This document shows positions 56,642-64,000 of a DNA stretch of 64,000 bases, in pieces; within the stretch, counting starts at the first letter, position 1; each line of letters opens with the position of its first letter. A program made the translations under genes and the position numbers. The notes beneath the pieces were generated by a model that worked only from the letters and a program-made list of their open reading frames with translations, did no database searches and was not told the origin of the DNA. The DNA is from Wenyingzhuangia aestuarii (GTDB lineage: Bacteria; Bacteroidota; Bacteroidia; Flavobacteriales; Flavobacteriaceae), in assembly GCF_011927765.1 (NCBI RefSeq), contig NZ_JAATJG010000001.1, forward strand, positions 34,792 through 98,791, in the 5' to 3' direction.

Positions 56642-57016
56642 ATGCCGTTTAGTAAGGATATAACTTGGTCGTCTGTAGAGGGCAAAGAATTTTTAAGAAT
56701 AGACTACAGAAACGTTAGAGATGATAGTGTGGCTACAAAAGTTACGCAACAGGCTTATGATGTAAGTATAGATCGTCCAGATAAATCGTTAAGAGTGTTA
56801 CTTGTTGTAAATGGAGGAAAGATTACACCAGCTACAATGAGGTCTATGTTAAAAATGGGAAAAGGAATTCAACCCAAAATAAAAAAATCTGCTGTTGTAG
56901 GTGCTGTAGGTATGTTGTCTCTTTTGTTAAGAGTATACGTATCTTCTACAGGTAGTAAAATAAGGTTTTTTACAGATGAGAGTACTGCTTTACAGTATGT
57001 TTTATCAGATGATTAA
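56642..57016 (+). CDS. STAS-like small protein, paralogue 2
   Basis: 124 residues, same layout as paralogue 1: FLRIDYRNV, then RVLLVVNGGKITPATMRSMLK and PKIKKSAVVGAVGMLSLLLRVYVSSTG with IRFFTDESTALQYV. It is closer to paralogue 3 than to paralogue 1 in the KSAVVGAVG block. It has its own downstream hairpin terminator, which is itself duplicated after paralogue 3. Function unknown; a STAS-like regulator is the best guess. Confidence 0.78.
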   Translation: MPFSKDITWSSVEGKEFLRIDYRNVRDDSVATKVTQQAYDVSIDRPDKSLRVLLVVNGGKITPATMRSMLKMGKGIQPKIKKSAVVGAVGMLSLLLRVYVSSTGSKIRFFTDESTALQYVLSDD

Positions 57017-57076
57017 AAAATAAAATACCTATTGTAGAATAAAAATAACTACCCCTATTGTTTATTCAGGTATTAT

Positions 57077-57110
57077 AAGTCCAATCTATTCGTAGGTTGG
57101 ACTTTTTTTA
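57077..57110 (+). terminator. Terminator after STAS-like paralogue 2
   Basis: AAGTCCAATCT and AGGTTGGACTT form an 11-bp stem with one G-T pair and a run of T. A related hairpin occurs at 57632-57665. Confidence 0.8.
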
Positions 57111-57124
57111 TTGATTTTTGTAGC

Positions 57125-57202
57125 ATGAGCAAACTTGTGAATTACAAAAAGATCCTAATAGCCTATACCGAATTAAGGATAAAAAATTCTATTACTATAT
57201 GA
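57125..57202 (+). pseudogene. Fossil 5' end of the alpha/beta hydrolase gene
   Basis: This 25-codon ORF (MSKLVNYKKILIAYTELRIK...) aligns with the start of the intact hydrolase at 57694 (MSAYINYKNTKIHYTESGKG), and the preceding TTTTGTAGC matches TTTTGTGGC there. Its TGA overlaps the ATG of STAS-like paralogue 3. It marks a tandem duplication and may still couple translation. Confidence 0.6.
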
Positions 57203-57573
57203 GTGATAAAGATTATTCTAAGTGGTTGGTTTATAAAGATGTAAAATACTTGTTAATAGATTTTACAGATGTTACGAGTGATGATTTGGGAATACGTATT
57301 TTGAATAATGCCTATGAAGTTTGTTTAACTTGTCCTGATGATAGTGTAATCATTTTGGGAATGGTAAAAGGAGGAAAAATATCACCTACTGCATTAAGAA
57401 AATTAATAAAAATAGGAGCTAATGTACAGCCTAAAATAAAAAAATCAGCAGTTGTGGGAGCTGTAGGGGTGTTATCTTTGTTATTTCGTATATACATATC
57501 GTCTACAGGAAGTAGAGTAAGGTTTTTTACAAGTGAAGATGTTGCTCTAGATTATCTGCTGTCAGATAATTAA
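57199..57573 (+). CDS. STAS-like small protein, paralogue 3
   Basis: 124 residues with the shared core (LLIDFTDV, IILGMVKGGKISPTALRKL, PKIKKSAVVGAVGVLSLLFRIYISSTG, VRFFTSEDVALDYL). It arose with its terminator by duplication, as the fossil hydrolase start before it shows. Its ATG overlaps that fossil ORF by 4 bp. It has diverged most in the N-terminal half, which suggests different partners for the three copies. Confidence 0.78.
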   Translation: MSDKDYSKWLVYKDVKYLLIDFTDVTSDDLGIRILNNAYEVCLTCPDDSVIILGMVKGGKISPTALRKLIKIGANVQPKIKKSAVVGAVGVLSLLFRIYISSTGSRVRFFTSEDVALDYLLSDN

Positions 57574-57631
57574 AAGGGTTAATAAATAGAATGTTTCTCT
57601 TTAACTGTGTTTACTCAGTTAGGTGCAATAG

Positions 57632-57665
57632 AAGTCCCATCTATTCATCGGTTGGACTTTTTTTT
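57632..57665 (+). terminator. Terminator after STAS-like paralogue 3
   Basis: AAGTCCCATC and GGTTGGACTT pair with two mismatches before a T-run. It is a diverged copy of the hairpin at 57077-57110. Confidence 0.65.
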
Positions 57666-57681
57666 ATCCATTAACTATTGA

Positions 57682-57689
57682 TATTTTTG
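57682..57689 (+). promoter_or_regulatory. -7 box of the hydrolase gene, close to the start codon
   Basis: TATTTTTG is a full TAnnTTTG match ending only 4 bp before the ATG at 57694, which implies a leaderless or nearly leaderless mRNA. Confidence 0.5.
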
Positions 57690-57693
57690 TGGC

Positions 57694-58479
57694 ATGAGCG
57701 CATATATCAATTATAAGAATACAAAAATTCACTATACAGAGTCTGGAAAAGGAACTACCATTGTTTTGTTACATGGTTTTTTAGAGAACACTACAATGTG
57801 GCAAAGTTTGGAGCAATTGTTAAACTCTAAATATAGAGTGGTTTGTGTAGATTTATTAGGGCATGGAAAATCTGATAATTTAGGATATGTGCACACCATG
57901 ACAGAAATGGCAGAGACCGTAAAAACGGTGTTAGATTTTTTAAATGTTCGTCGTTCTTTTTTTGTAGGACATTCTATGGGGGGCTATGTTGCTTTGGCGT
58001 TTGCAGATATGTACCCAGACAATGTTAAAGGCTTGATTTTGTTAAATTCGACAGCAAGACCCGATACTGAAGAAAAGAAACTTGGTAGAGATAGAGCGAT
58101 TGCAGTGGTTAAAGAAAATCACAAATCATTTATAAGAACATCTATTCCAATGCTGTTTAGATCTAAGTGTAGAAAAATTCATTCAGAGGCCATTGCTCAT
58201 GTTAAAAAAGAAGCTTTAAAAACATCAAGACAAGGAATTATTGCGGCTTTAGAAGGAATGAAAATTCGGTTAGATAGAGAGGTGTTATTACACTTTGGAC
58301 CTTATCCTTCTTTATTAATTTTAGGAAAAAAAGATCCGGTATTAAATTATGAAGATTTAATTGATCAAACTACTGGTGCTAATACAGAGGTGGTTGAGTT
58401 AGAAAATGGTCATATGAGTTTGATAGAAGATAAAGAACAAGCTGAGCAAGCTATTTTAGAATTTGTAAAAAAATATTAA
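57694..58479 (+). CDS. Alpha/beta hydrolase
   Basis: 261 residues. Oxyanion region LLHGFLENTTMW, nucleophile elbow GHSMGGY (Ser), acid in ILGKKDPVLNYED, and His in LENGHMSLIEDKE. It is a general alpha/beta-fold hydrolase; the substrate is unknown. It follows the STAS-like cluster, and a fossil of its 5' end lies between paralogues 2 and 3. Its 3' end is 5 bp from the convergent DUF1080 gene. Confidence 0.9.
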   Translation: MSAYINYKNTKIHYTESGKGTTIVLLHGFLENTTMWQSLEQLLNSKYRVVCVDLLGHGKSDNLGYVHTMTEMAETVKTVLDFLNVRRSFFVGHSMGGYVALAFADMYPDNVKGLILLNSTARPDTEEKKLGRDRAIAVVKENHKSFIRTSIPMLFRSKCRKIHSEAIAHVKKEALKTSRQGIIAALEGMKIRLDREVLLHFGPYPSLLILGKKDPVLNYEDLIDQTTGANTEVVELENGHMSLIEDKEQAEQAILEFVKKY

Positions 58480-58484
58480 CATTC

Positions 58485-59144
58485 TTATAATTCTTTAATC
58501 TTTAAATCTTTCCATTGAGCTATTAGGTGTTTTTTAGTACCTAGTTTTTTCTTAGAAATGGCATGTATTTGTAAACCAATATGTCCTTTAGGATGTGTTT
58601 TATAAGTTTCTGTATCAATTAAATTCTCTACAAGAAAACCATTGATAAAAGTTTTTATTTGTGCTCCTTTAGCTATAATTTTAAACTCATTCCATTCTCC
58701 AACTTTAAAATATATGTGAGATTTTCTGTTTAAAGATTTCCATCCTCCTTGCATAGCTTCTCCGTATATGTAACCCGCAACACCATTTTTAGATTCTATT
58801 TCAACTTGAGGTCCATAAAATTTTCCTGTTTTAAATTTTCCAAGGGTTGTTTCTCGTTTTCTAGAACGTATTTGTACTCCAGAATTTAAATCCTTGTCTA
58901 CTTTTACTTTAAATATAAGTTCAAAATCTCCATATACCTTCTTGGTGGCTAAAAAAGTATTGGGACTTTCTAAAGCGGTATAACCAGTTATTATTCCGTT
59001 TTTAGTAGTGTAAGTTGCTTTTCCTCCCTCAACAGTAAAATCGTCTAAGTTTTTTTGATTGTATAATGGTTTGTATTGTTGTGCTAAACTAAAAGTTGAA
59101 AAACTAAGGTAGAATATAGTAGATAAAAGAAATAACTGTCTCAT
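58485..59144 (-). CDS. DUF1080 (3-keto-disaccharide hydrolase-like) exported protein
   Basis: 219 residues. A signal peptide (MRQLFLLSTIFYLSFSTFSLAQ) is followed by one LamG-like jelly-roll domain with DUF1080 marks: DFELIFKVKVDKDLNSGVQIR, YGEAMQGGWKSL, EWNEFKIIAKGAQIKTFING and GHIGLQIH. Family members act on sugars in the periplasm. It is a single gene, and no sugar-degradation operon surrounds it. Confidence 0.87.
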   Translation of the reverse strand: MRQLFLLSTIFYLSFSTFSLAQQYKPLYNQKNLDDFTVEGGKATYTTKNGIITGYTALESPNTFLATKKVYGDFELIFKVKVDKDLNSGVQIRSRKRETTLGKFKTGKFYGPQVEIESKNGVAGYIYGEAMQGGWKSLNRKSHIYFKVGEWNEFKIIAKGAQIKTFINGFLVENLIDTETYKTHPKGHIGLQIHAISKKKLGTKKHLIAQWKDLKIKEL

Positions 59145-59289
59145 AAAATATTAAAATCAATTGGTTTTGTTAAAGATAGTTTAAAAGATGAAATTTATTT
59201 AAAAGGAAAGCTAAATTTTTTTAAAGGCTAGAATGTAGATAGTTTTTATCAGTTTGTATCTTTAAAAAATAATTTAGAGATTTTATTAC

Positions 59290-60549
59290 ATGAATCATAT
59301 TGCTGTTTTTAATAGTGCTACAGTGCAAACCAAATTTGTAGATAATTTGTTAAAGGATCGTGAGCAAAATTTATTTCCCGAATTTAGAGGAAAAAAAGGG
59401 GCCCTGTTTAGTGCTACTGTACTTAAGAAATTTTTGCTAGAAGAGTTGAATCATGATGATTTTACCTTAACAAAGCATTGTATAGATGGAAATGGAAATA
59501 CAAGAAGTTTAGGTTCGTTTTCTAGCGGTCAACAAAAAAAGTTACTATTAACATATTTGGCAAAACAAAAGTTTGATTTTTTGGTTTTAGACAATCCTTA
59601 TGATTGTTTAGATCTAGCAGCTCAACAATCTTTGGCTGATGAGTTAACCAAGTTGGCTAAGGGGGTAACATTAATTCAGCTGTTTAAAATTAGAGATGAG
59701 GTGTTACCTTTTATCAATCAGTATTGTTTTGTAGAAAATAATGTTGTTCAGTTTTTGGGTTCTTCAGAAGAGTATGATGCTTTCTTTTTTAAAAAATTAA
59801 AACCTTACGAGTTTACGAGAAATTTGCCACTACCTTTAAAAAAGATAGAAGTAGAAAATCCTTTGGTAAAATTTACGGATGTAAATATTTTTTACGAGCA
59901 AACTAGGCAAATAGTAAACAATATTAATTGGGAAATTAACAAAGGAGAATTTTGGCATTTAAAAGGACCTAACGGAGCAGGAAAAACAAGTTTGTTAACC
60001 ATGATTACGGGAGATAATCCTAAAGCTTTTGGAGAAGATATTGTGCTGTTTGGTCGTAAAAAAGGAAGTGGAGAAACTGTTTGGGATCTCAAAAAAAATA
60101 TGGGTTATTTTTCTCCAAATTTAACTCAGTTTTTTGGAAAACTATTTACGGTTCAGCACATGGTGTTGTCTGGTTTTTACGATTCTGTAGGTTTGTACGA
60201 AAAACCTACTGGGCAAGAAATAAAAGAAGTCGATAAATGGTTAGATTTAGTAGGGTTAAAAGATAAAAAACAAATGTATTTTGTTCGTTTGTCTCCAGAA
60301 ATACAAAGAATAGTATTAATTATTCGTGCTTTAGTAAAATACCCTCCTTTACTTATTTTAGATGAACCAACCAATGAATTAGATGATTATGCAACGTCTA
60401 TGCTAACGGCTTTTATTAATAAAATTCACAAAGAAACAGACATCGCTATTATTTATGTGTCGCATAGAATGTTAAAAGGACTGGAACCCTCTAAAGTTTT
60501 TGAATTAATTCCTATACAACATGGTTCTATTGGGAAGATAATTTCATAA
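59290..60549 (+). CDS. Double-ABC ATPase (ModF-like) with complementary half-sites
   Basis: 419 residues with two ABC cassettes and no membrane segments. Cassette 1 lacks a Walker A but keeps the signature SFSSGQQ (76-82) and Walker B FLVLD (97-101). Cassette 2 has Walker A GPNGAGKT (226-233) and Walker B LLILDEP (354-360), but its signature is changed to LSPEIQ (334-339). Together they can form only one composite ATP site. It resembles ModF/PhrA proteins, whose role is unclear. No permease gene is adjacent. Confidence 0.85.
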   Translation: MNHIAVFNSATVQTKFVDNLLKDREQNLFPEFRGKKGALFSATVLKKFLLEELNHDDFTLTKHCIDGNGNTRSLGSFSSGQQKKLLLTYLAKQKFDFLVLDNPYDCLDLAAQQSLADELTKLAKGVTLIQLFKIRDEVLPFINQYCFVENNVVQFLGSSEEYDAFFFKKLKPYEFTRNLPLPLKKIEVENPLVKFTDVNIFYEQTRQIVNNINWEINKGEFWHLKGPNGAGKTSLLTMITGDNPKAFGEDIVLFGRKKGSGETVWDLKKNMGYFSPNLTQFFGKLFTVQHMVLSGFYDSVGLYEKPTGQEIKEVDKWLDLVGLKDKKQMYFVRLSPEIQRIVLIIRALVKYPPLLILDEPTNELDDYATSMLTAFINKIHKETDIAIIYVSHRMLKGLEPSKVFELIPIQHGSIGKIIS

Positions 60550-60687
60550 ATAAGTCTTTTTCATTTTTATAAAGTTTTTTAAAACAAGAGGTGTTGTTTT
60601 ATTCTTAAGGACAATTTATTTATTTTGAGGCATTTGAGTATAATGTTACTTGTTTAAATTTATAAACTCAAAATAAAGAAGAGTAGG

Positions 60688-62094
60688 ATGTATAGAAATA
60701 ATCAATTTAGTTTTGTTTTTTTATTGTTGTTTGCGTTTTTGTCAAACTCTTGTAATTCAGATGATCAAACAATAAAGGAGAAAGAAGAAGTTAAAGAGGT
60801 TTATGATACAGATAATACTGATGAAGAAACAGAGTTAGATAGGTCTATACATGTTCCACAAACTCCACATTCAAGATTAGATGATACAGAAGCTAATTTT
60901 TACACAGATAAAATTAAAAAAACTGAAAAAATAGTAACCTTAACAGGAGATAATAATCTTACTGACAGTAATACTTTAAATACAGAAATAGAAAATTTAT
61001 CACAAAGCGGAGGAGGTGTTTTAAGAGTTCAAAAAGGAACATATTATATTAGAAATGTACGTCTAAGATCTAATATCCATTTAAAATTTGATTCAGATGT
61101 AATATTAAAACCATATATAACAGATGCAGAAAAAGCCGCAAAAACAAATATTATGATGATTGATGTTGGTAATACTTTTTTTGTTGAAAATGTAGCCATT
61201 ACCAATACAGATGTAGATAATATAGATAAAAACACATGGTATACTGTAGAAATAGATGGTGTAGACTCTTCACACGGAGTACGATATATTGATGCAAGTA
61301 ACGTTTCCAATTTTAAAATATCTGGAATTCGTTTGACAGATGTATATTCCAAATTTTCAAAATTAGTATTGAATTTACCAGATAACAATAACAGAGAAGA
61401 AATACCACATAAAGGTGTGGTTAAAGATGTTTATATGGATAATTTACATGTTGGTTATGGGGTAGTTCAAATGCAATCGGGTATAGATATTTTGTATAGA
61501 AATTTAAATGGTAAAGGTGGAGTAACACTAAGGTGCGAAACTGGAGCACAAGCAACAAATATGGTTAATAAAATTTCTGTTGATAATATTGTAGCTAGAA
61601 ATATTACCATTAGAGAAGGAGATGCAGCTTTAAATTTATCACCCCACAGAGTCAATCAAGGTAGGGTAGATGCAGATGGAATTTACGCTTACAATTCCGG
61701 ATATGCAGTACAAATTGCAGCAGGTTGGTATAATACCAAGCCTAATACAATTGATAATTTAGGAACATATGATGAAAAATCTTTTATAGATAATATTGTA
61801 GTTACTGGAGGAGATGGAGGACAGATTAAAAGCAAAGACTTTAAATATTTTTGTCCAGATTTTCGTAATATAATTAAAAGCCGTGGTAAAAATTTAGACG
61901 ATAGTAGCTATCCTATAAAATCCATAGCGGTAATTAGAACTAATGCAGATGTGGATTTTGGTTGTAATGAAACTGAGAATGGATGTTATAAAATAGGTGT
62001 AGGTAAAGTCACAAAATTAAATAATGATTTTCTAAAAAATTTAATTTTTCTCACCCCTTTAGATGAAGTTTCTTACACGGGAGAGTGTAAATAA
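60688..62094 (+). CDS. GH82-like (iota-carrageenase-related) beta-helix lipoprotein
   Basis: 468 residues. The signal ends LSNSC, giving a lipoprotein with an acidic N-terminal linker. The rest is a right-handed beta-helix (GGGVLRVQKGTYYIRNVRLRS onward). The block GYGVVQ...DILYRNL...GGVTLRCETG...DNI...LNLSPH follows the iota-carrageenase (GH82) pattern recalled from Alteromonas fortis. By that alignment Gln261, Glu284 and His320 match Gln222, Glu245 and His281, but Gly286 stands where the catalytic Asp247 should be. It may have altered or no activity, or bind polysaccharide. It is closed by a terminator. Confidence 0.72.
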   Translation: MYRNNQFSFVFLLLFAFLSNSCNSDDQTIKEKEEVKEVYDTDNTDEETELDRSIHVPQTPHSRLDDTEANFYTDKIKKTEKIVTLTGDNNLTDSNTLNTEIENLSQSGGGVLRVQKGTYYIRNVRLRSNIHLKFDSDVILKPYITDAEKAAKTNIMMIDVGNTFFVENVAITNTDVDNIDKNTWYTVEIDGVDSSHGVRYIDASNVSNFKISGIRLTDVYSKFSKLVLNLPDNNNREEIPHKGVVKDVYMDNLHVGYGVVQMQSGIDILYRNLNGKGGVTLRCETGAQATNMVNKISVDNIVARNITIREGDAALNLSPHRVNQGRVDADGIYAYNSGYAVQIAAGWYNTKPNTIDNLGTYDEKSFIDNIVVTGGDGGQIKSKDFKYFCPDFRNIIKSRGKNLDDSSYPIKSIAVIRTNADVDFGCNETENGCYKIGVGKVTKLNNDFLKNLIFLTPLDEVSYTGECK

Positions 62095-62128
62095 AAAAAG
62101 GCTATCTAAATGTAGGTAGCCTTTTTTA
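62093..62128. terminator. Bidirectional terminator
   Basis: AAAAAAGGCTATC and GGTAGCCTTTTTT pair (one mismatch) between the GH82-like gene and thiL. Confidence 0.8.
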
Positions 62129-62151
62129 ATACGTTTTTGATTAAATGGTCG

Positions 62152-63213
62152 TTATTCTTTGTCTTTTTCTAACAAAGCATTCCACCCTTGTGCCGTTAAA
62201 GGTACCGACTGATTAGAACCACGTGTGATTAAATTCATTCCACTGTTAGCATCCGTCATGTGACCAATTACGGTTAAATGTGGGTTTCCTTTAATTTTAT
62301 CAAAATCACTTTGGCTAATGGTAAATAACAATTCGTAATCTTCACCACCACTTAAGGCAACAGTTGTACTGTTTAAATCAAGCTCTTCACATACAGAAAT
62401 TACTTGAGGGTCTAAAGGAATTTTTTCTTCATATAAATTACATCCCACTTTAGATTGCGTACAAATGTGTATAATTTCAGAAGACAAACCATCAGAAATA
62501 TCAATCATAGAAGTAGGAACTACATCTAAATCGTTTAAAATTCTAACAATATCTTTTCTAGCTTCAGGCTTTAATTGTCTTTCAATTAAATAAGTGTATT
62601 GATCTAAATCTGGCTGATTGTTTGGATCTACTTCAAAAACTTGTTTTTCACGTTCTAAAACTTGAAAACCTAAATAAGCAGCTCCTAAATCTCCGGTAAC
62701 CACTAATAAATCATTTTCTTTAGCAGTGTTTCGGTAGGTTATTTTTTTCTCATCAGCATGACCAATTGCTGTTATACTAATTAACAAGCCTTTGGTAGAT
62801 GAGGTAGTGTCTCCACCTACCAAATCAATATTGTATTTTTCACAAGCCAATAAAATTCCACTATACAACTCTTCTATAGCTTCCAAAGGAAATCTGTTAG
62901 ACAAAGCAATAGATACGGTAATTTGAGAAGCATCAGCATTCATAGCATATACATCCGATAAATTAACCATTACTGCCTTATATCCTAAATGCTTTAAAGG
63001 CATATAAGAAAGGTTAAAATGTACACCTTCTACCAATAAATCTGTAGTTACTAATGTTTTTAATCCATTAGCATCTAACACAGCACAATCATCACCAACA
63101 GCCTTTACGGTTGAGGTGTGGTTTATTTTAAAATGTTCTGTTAAGTGTTCTATCAATCCAAATTCACCAAGACTAGCGATATCTGTTTTTTGAGGAGTTT
63201 TATCTTCTAACAT
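62152..63213 (-). CDS. thiL: Thiamine-monophosphate kinase
   Basis: 353 residues. Family marks: LGEFGLIEHL, VKAVGDDCAVLD, TTDLLVEGVHF, LVGGDTTSS and SMIDISDGLSSEI, then ALSGGEDYELLFTI. The enzyme phosphorylates thiamine monophosphate to the active diphosphate. A clear -7 box lies ~70 bp upstream. It is divergent from the SUF genes and is not in a thiamine operon here. Confidence 0.95.
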   Translation of the reverse strand: MLEDKTPQKTDIASLGEFGLIEHLTEHFKINHTSTVKAVGDDCAVLDANGLKTLVTTDLLVEGVHFNLSYMPLKHLGYKAVMVNLSDVYAMNADASQITVSIALSNRFPLEAIEELYSGILLACEKYNIDLVGGDTTSSTKGLLISITAIGHADEKKITYRNTAKENDLLVVTGDLGAAYLGFQVLEREKQVFEVDPNNQPDLDQYTYLIERQLKPEARKDIVRILNDLDVVPTSMIDISDGLSSEIIHICTQSKVGCNLYEEKIPLDPQVISVCEELDLNSTTVALSGGEDYELLFTISQSDFDKIKGNPHLTVIGHMTDANSGMNLITRGSNQSVPLTAQGWNALLEKDKE

Positions 63214-63283
63214 TTGCTCTTACTTTGAAAGGTTTATGTATTAAAACTACTAATGCTTTAAGTATGAACATTAATAGCGGAAG

Positions 63284-63291
63284 CAAAGATA
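63284..63291 (-). promoter_or_regulatory. -7 box of thiL
   Basis: On the minus strand this reads TATCTTTG followed by C, a full match to the Bacteroidota consensus. Confidence 0.55.
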
Positions 63292-63368
63292 CGTTTTACA
63301 TTGATGAAGTCTATGATGTAATAAATATTATTAATCAAAGCATATGATAAAAATCAGTTTTAAAATGG

Positions 63369-63376
63369 TAAATTTG
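63369..63376 (+). promoter_or_regulatory. -7 box of the SUF operon
   Basis: TAAATTTG fits TAnnTTTG and lies 30 bp before the ATG of the IscA/SufA-type gene. Confidence 0.5.
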
Positions 63377-63405
63377 CAGACGTTTAGACTTAAACAATTA
63401 AAGTT

Positions 63406-63735
63406 ATGATAAAAGTATCAGACATAGCAAAAAAAAAGGTGGTAGAGTTAATGACCGATGATGGTTATGATGCCGTTAATGATTTTGTAAGAGTAGGAGT
63501 AAAAAGTGGTGGTTGTTCTGGATTATCGTATGATTTAAAATTTGATAAAGAAGAGCAAGAAGGTGATAAAGTTTTTGTTGACAATGGGGTAAAACTAATT
63601 GTTGATAAAAAAAGCTTTTTGTATTTAGTTGGAACAACTTTAGAGTATTCTGGAGGTTTAAATGGAACTGGGTTTGTGTTTAACAATCCTAATGCCAATA
63701 GAACTTGTGGATGCGGAGAGAGTTTCTCTTTATAA
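63406..63735 (+). CDS. Iron-sulfur assembly protein, IscA/SufA/HesB type
   Basis: 109 residues, the full family length. The three conserved cysteines are Cys37 (GGCSGLSY), Cys101 and Cys103 (CGCGES). The protein carries iron or iron-sulfur clusters during assembly. It lies 42 bp before sufB, so it is the first gene of a SUF operon, as is usual in Flavobacteriia. Confidence 0.95.
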   Translation: MIKVSDIAKKKVVELMTDDGYDAVNDFVRVGVKSGGCSGLSYDLKFDKEEQEGDKVFVDNGVKLIVDKKSFLYLVGTTLEYSGGLNGTGFVFNNPNANRTCGCGESFSL

Positions 63736-63777
63736 GTAATAGAGAATAGAAGAAGTAAATCTTTTAATAAGATTAAA

Positions 63778-64000
63778 ATGAGTAAATATACTGAAGACGA
63801 TTTAAGAGAAGAGTTAAAAACGCAGGAATACGAATATGGATTTTATACGTATTTAGATGCTGAAACTTTTCCTAAAGGATTAAATGAAGATGTGATTCGT
63901 GCAATTTCTTTAAAAAAGGAAGAGCCAGAATGGATGACAGAATGGAGACTAGATGCTTTTCGTAAATGGGAAGCTATGGAAGAGCCAGAATGGGCAAATG
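63778..64000 (+). CDS. sufB: Fe-S cluster assembly protein SufB (3' end outside window)
   Basis: The ATG at 63778 opens a frame that runs to the window end (74 codons). The N-terminus MSKYTEDDLREELKTQEYEYGF, then GLNEDVIRAISLKKEEPEWMTEWRLDAF, is the conserved SufB start. SufB is the scaffold of the SufBCD complex. Its position after the IscA/SufA-type gene supports this. Confidence 0.93.
   Translation, partial: MSKYTEDDLREELKTQEYEYGFYTYLDAETFPKGLNEDVIRAISLKKEEPEWMTEWRLDAFRKWEAMEEPEWAN

Noticed and set aside
60581-60600. Hairpin AAAACAA/TTGTTTT after the double-ABC gene
   Set aside because: Stem of 7 A-T-rich pairs without a good T-run; too weak to call a terminator.

Overview
The window looks like chromosomal DNA of a marine Flavobacteriaceae bacterium (Bacteroidota). 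The DNA is AT-rich and codon use is AT-biased. Several promoters match the Bacteroidota -7 box TAnnTTTG. Shine-Dalgarno sites are weak or absent. Exported proteins carry a type IX secretion tail or Cys-Lys-Asp-Asp type lipoprotein N-termini, and TonB, TamB/TamL, GLPGLI-like and MoxR-Bat families are present. I see no rRNA, tRNA, CRISPR array, complete insertion sequence or prophage.

Layout. 1-6213: the 3' part of a giant BspA-like leucine-rich-repeat surface protein with a T9SS tail, built from DNA-level tandem repeats. 6402-14697: a compact MoxR-DUF58-(BatD-like)-BatA-BatB-BatC-BatD-BatE operon. 14848-24299: mixed housekeeping genes (NUMOD4/HNH protein, MscS channel, TIGR01777 epimerase, an oxidoreductase/monooxygenase pair with a divergent AraC regulator, epimerase-CvpA, two convergent thioredoxin-like exported proteins, YraN). 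24300-24984: no long gene, but three tiny ORFs, the first two followed by hairpin terminators. 24985-41554: LD-carboxypeptidase, DinD, MetG, a phytase-like lipoprotein, TamB-TamL, a CBS protein, an Lrp regulator and MetE. 41658-48817: a glycosyltransferase-like protein, PhoR-PhoB, a TonB-dependent receptor and a beta-helix-like lipoprotein. 48935-55188: exonuclease, aminopeptidase P, a small lipoprotein and Mfd. 55310-58479: three paralogous STAS-like small proteins, a LuxR-type regulator and an alpha/beta hydrolase. 58485-64000: DUF1080 protein, an asymmetric double-ABC ATPase, a GH82-like beta-helix lipoprotein, ThiL, an IscA/SufA-type protein and the start of SufB.

Genes that appear to work together. 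(1) The Bat operon probably forms a membrane VWA/TPR complex with its MoxR ATPase. (2) PhoBR, the TonB receptor, the lipoprotein at 47594 and the phytase-like lipoprotein at 29228 share 11-bp-phased TTAAC-type direct repeats upstream, and two of these regions share an identical 17-mer. I read this as a local Pho regulon for acquiring organic phosphorus at the cell surface; it is the best candidate here for a poorly described system. (3) The STAS-like/LuxR cluster has grown by a tandem duplication that left a fossil 5' end of the neighbouring hydrolase gene. (4) The window ends in a SUF iron-sulfur operon.

Other points worth a second look are the GH82-like protein that keeps the catalytic Glu but has Gly at the catalytic Asp position, a decayed second copy of the mfd 3' end, REP-like sequence inside metG, and a 30-bp perfect palindrome inside dinD.
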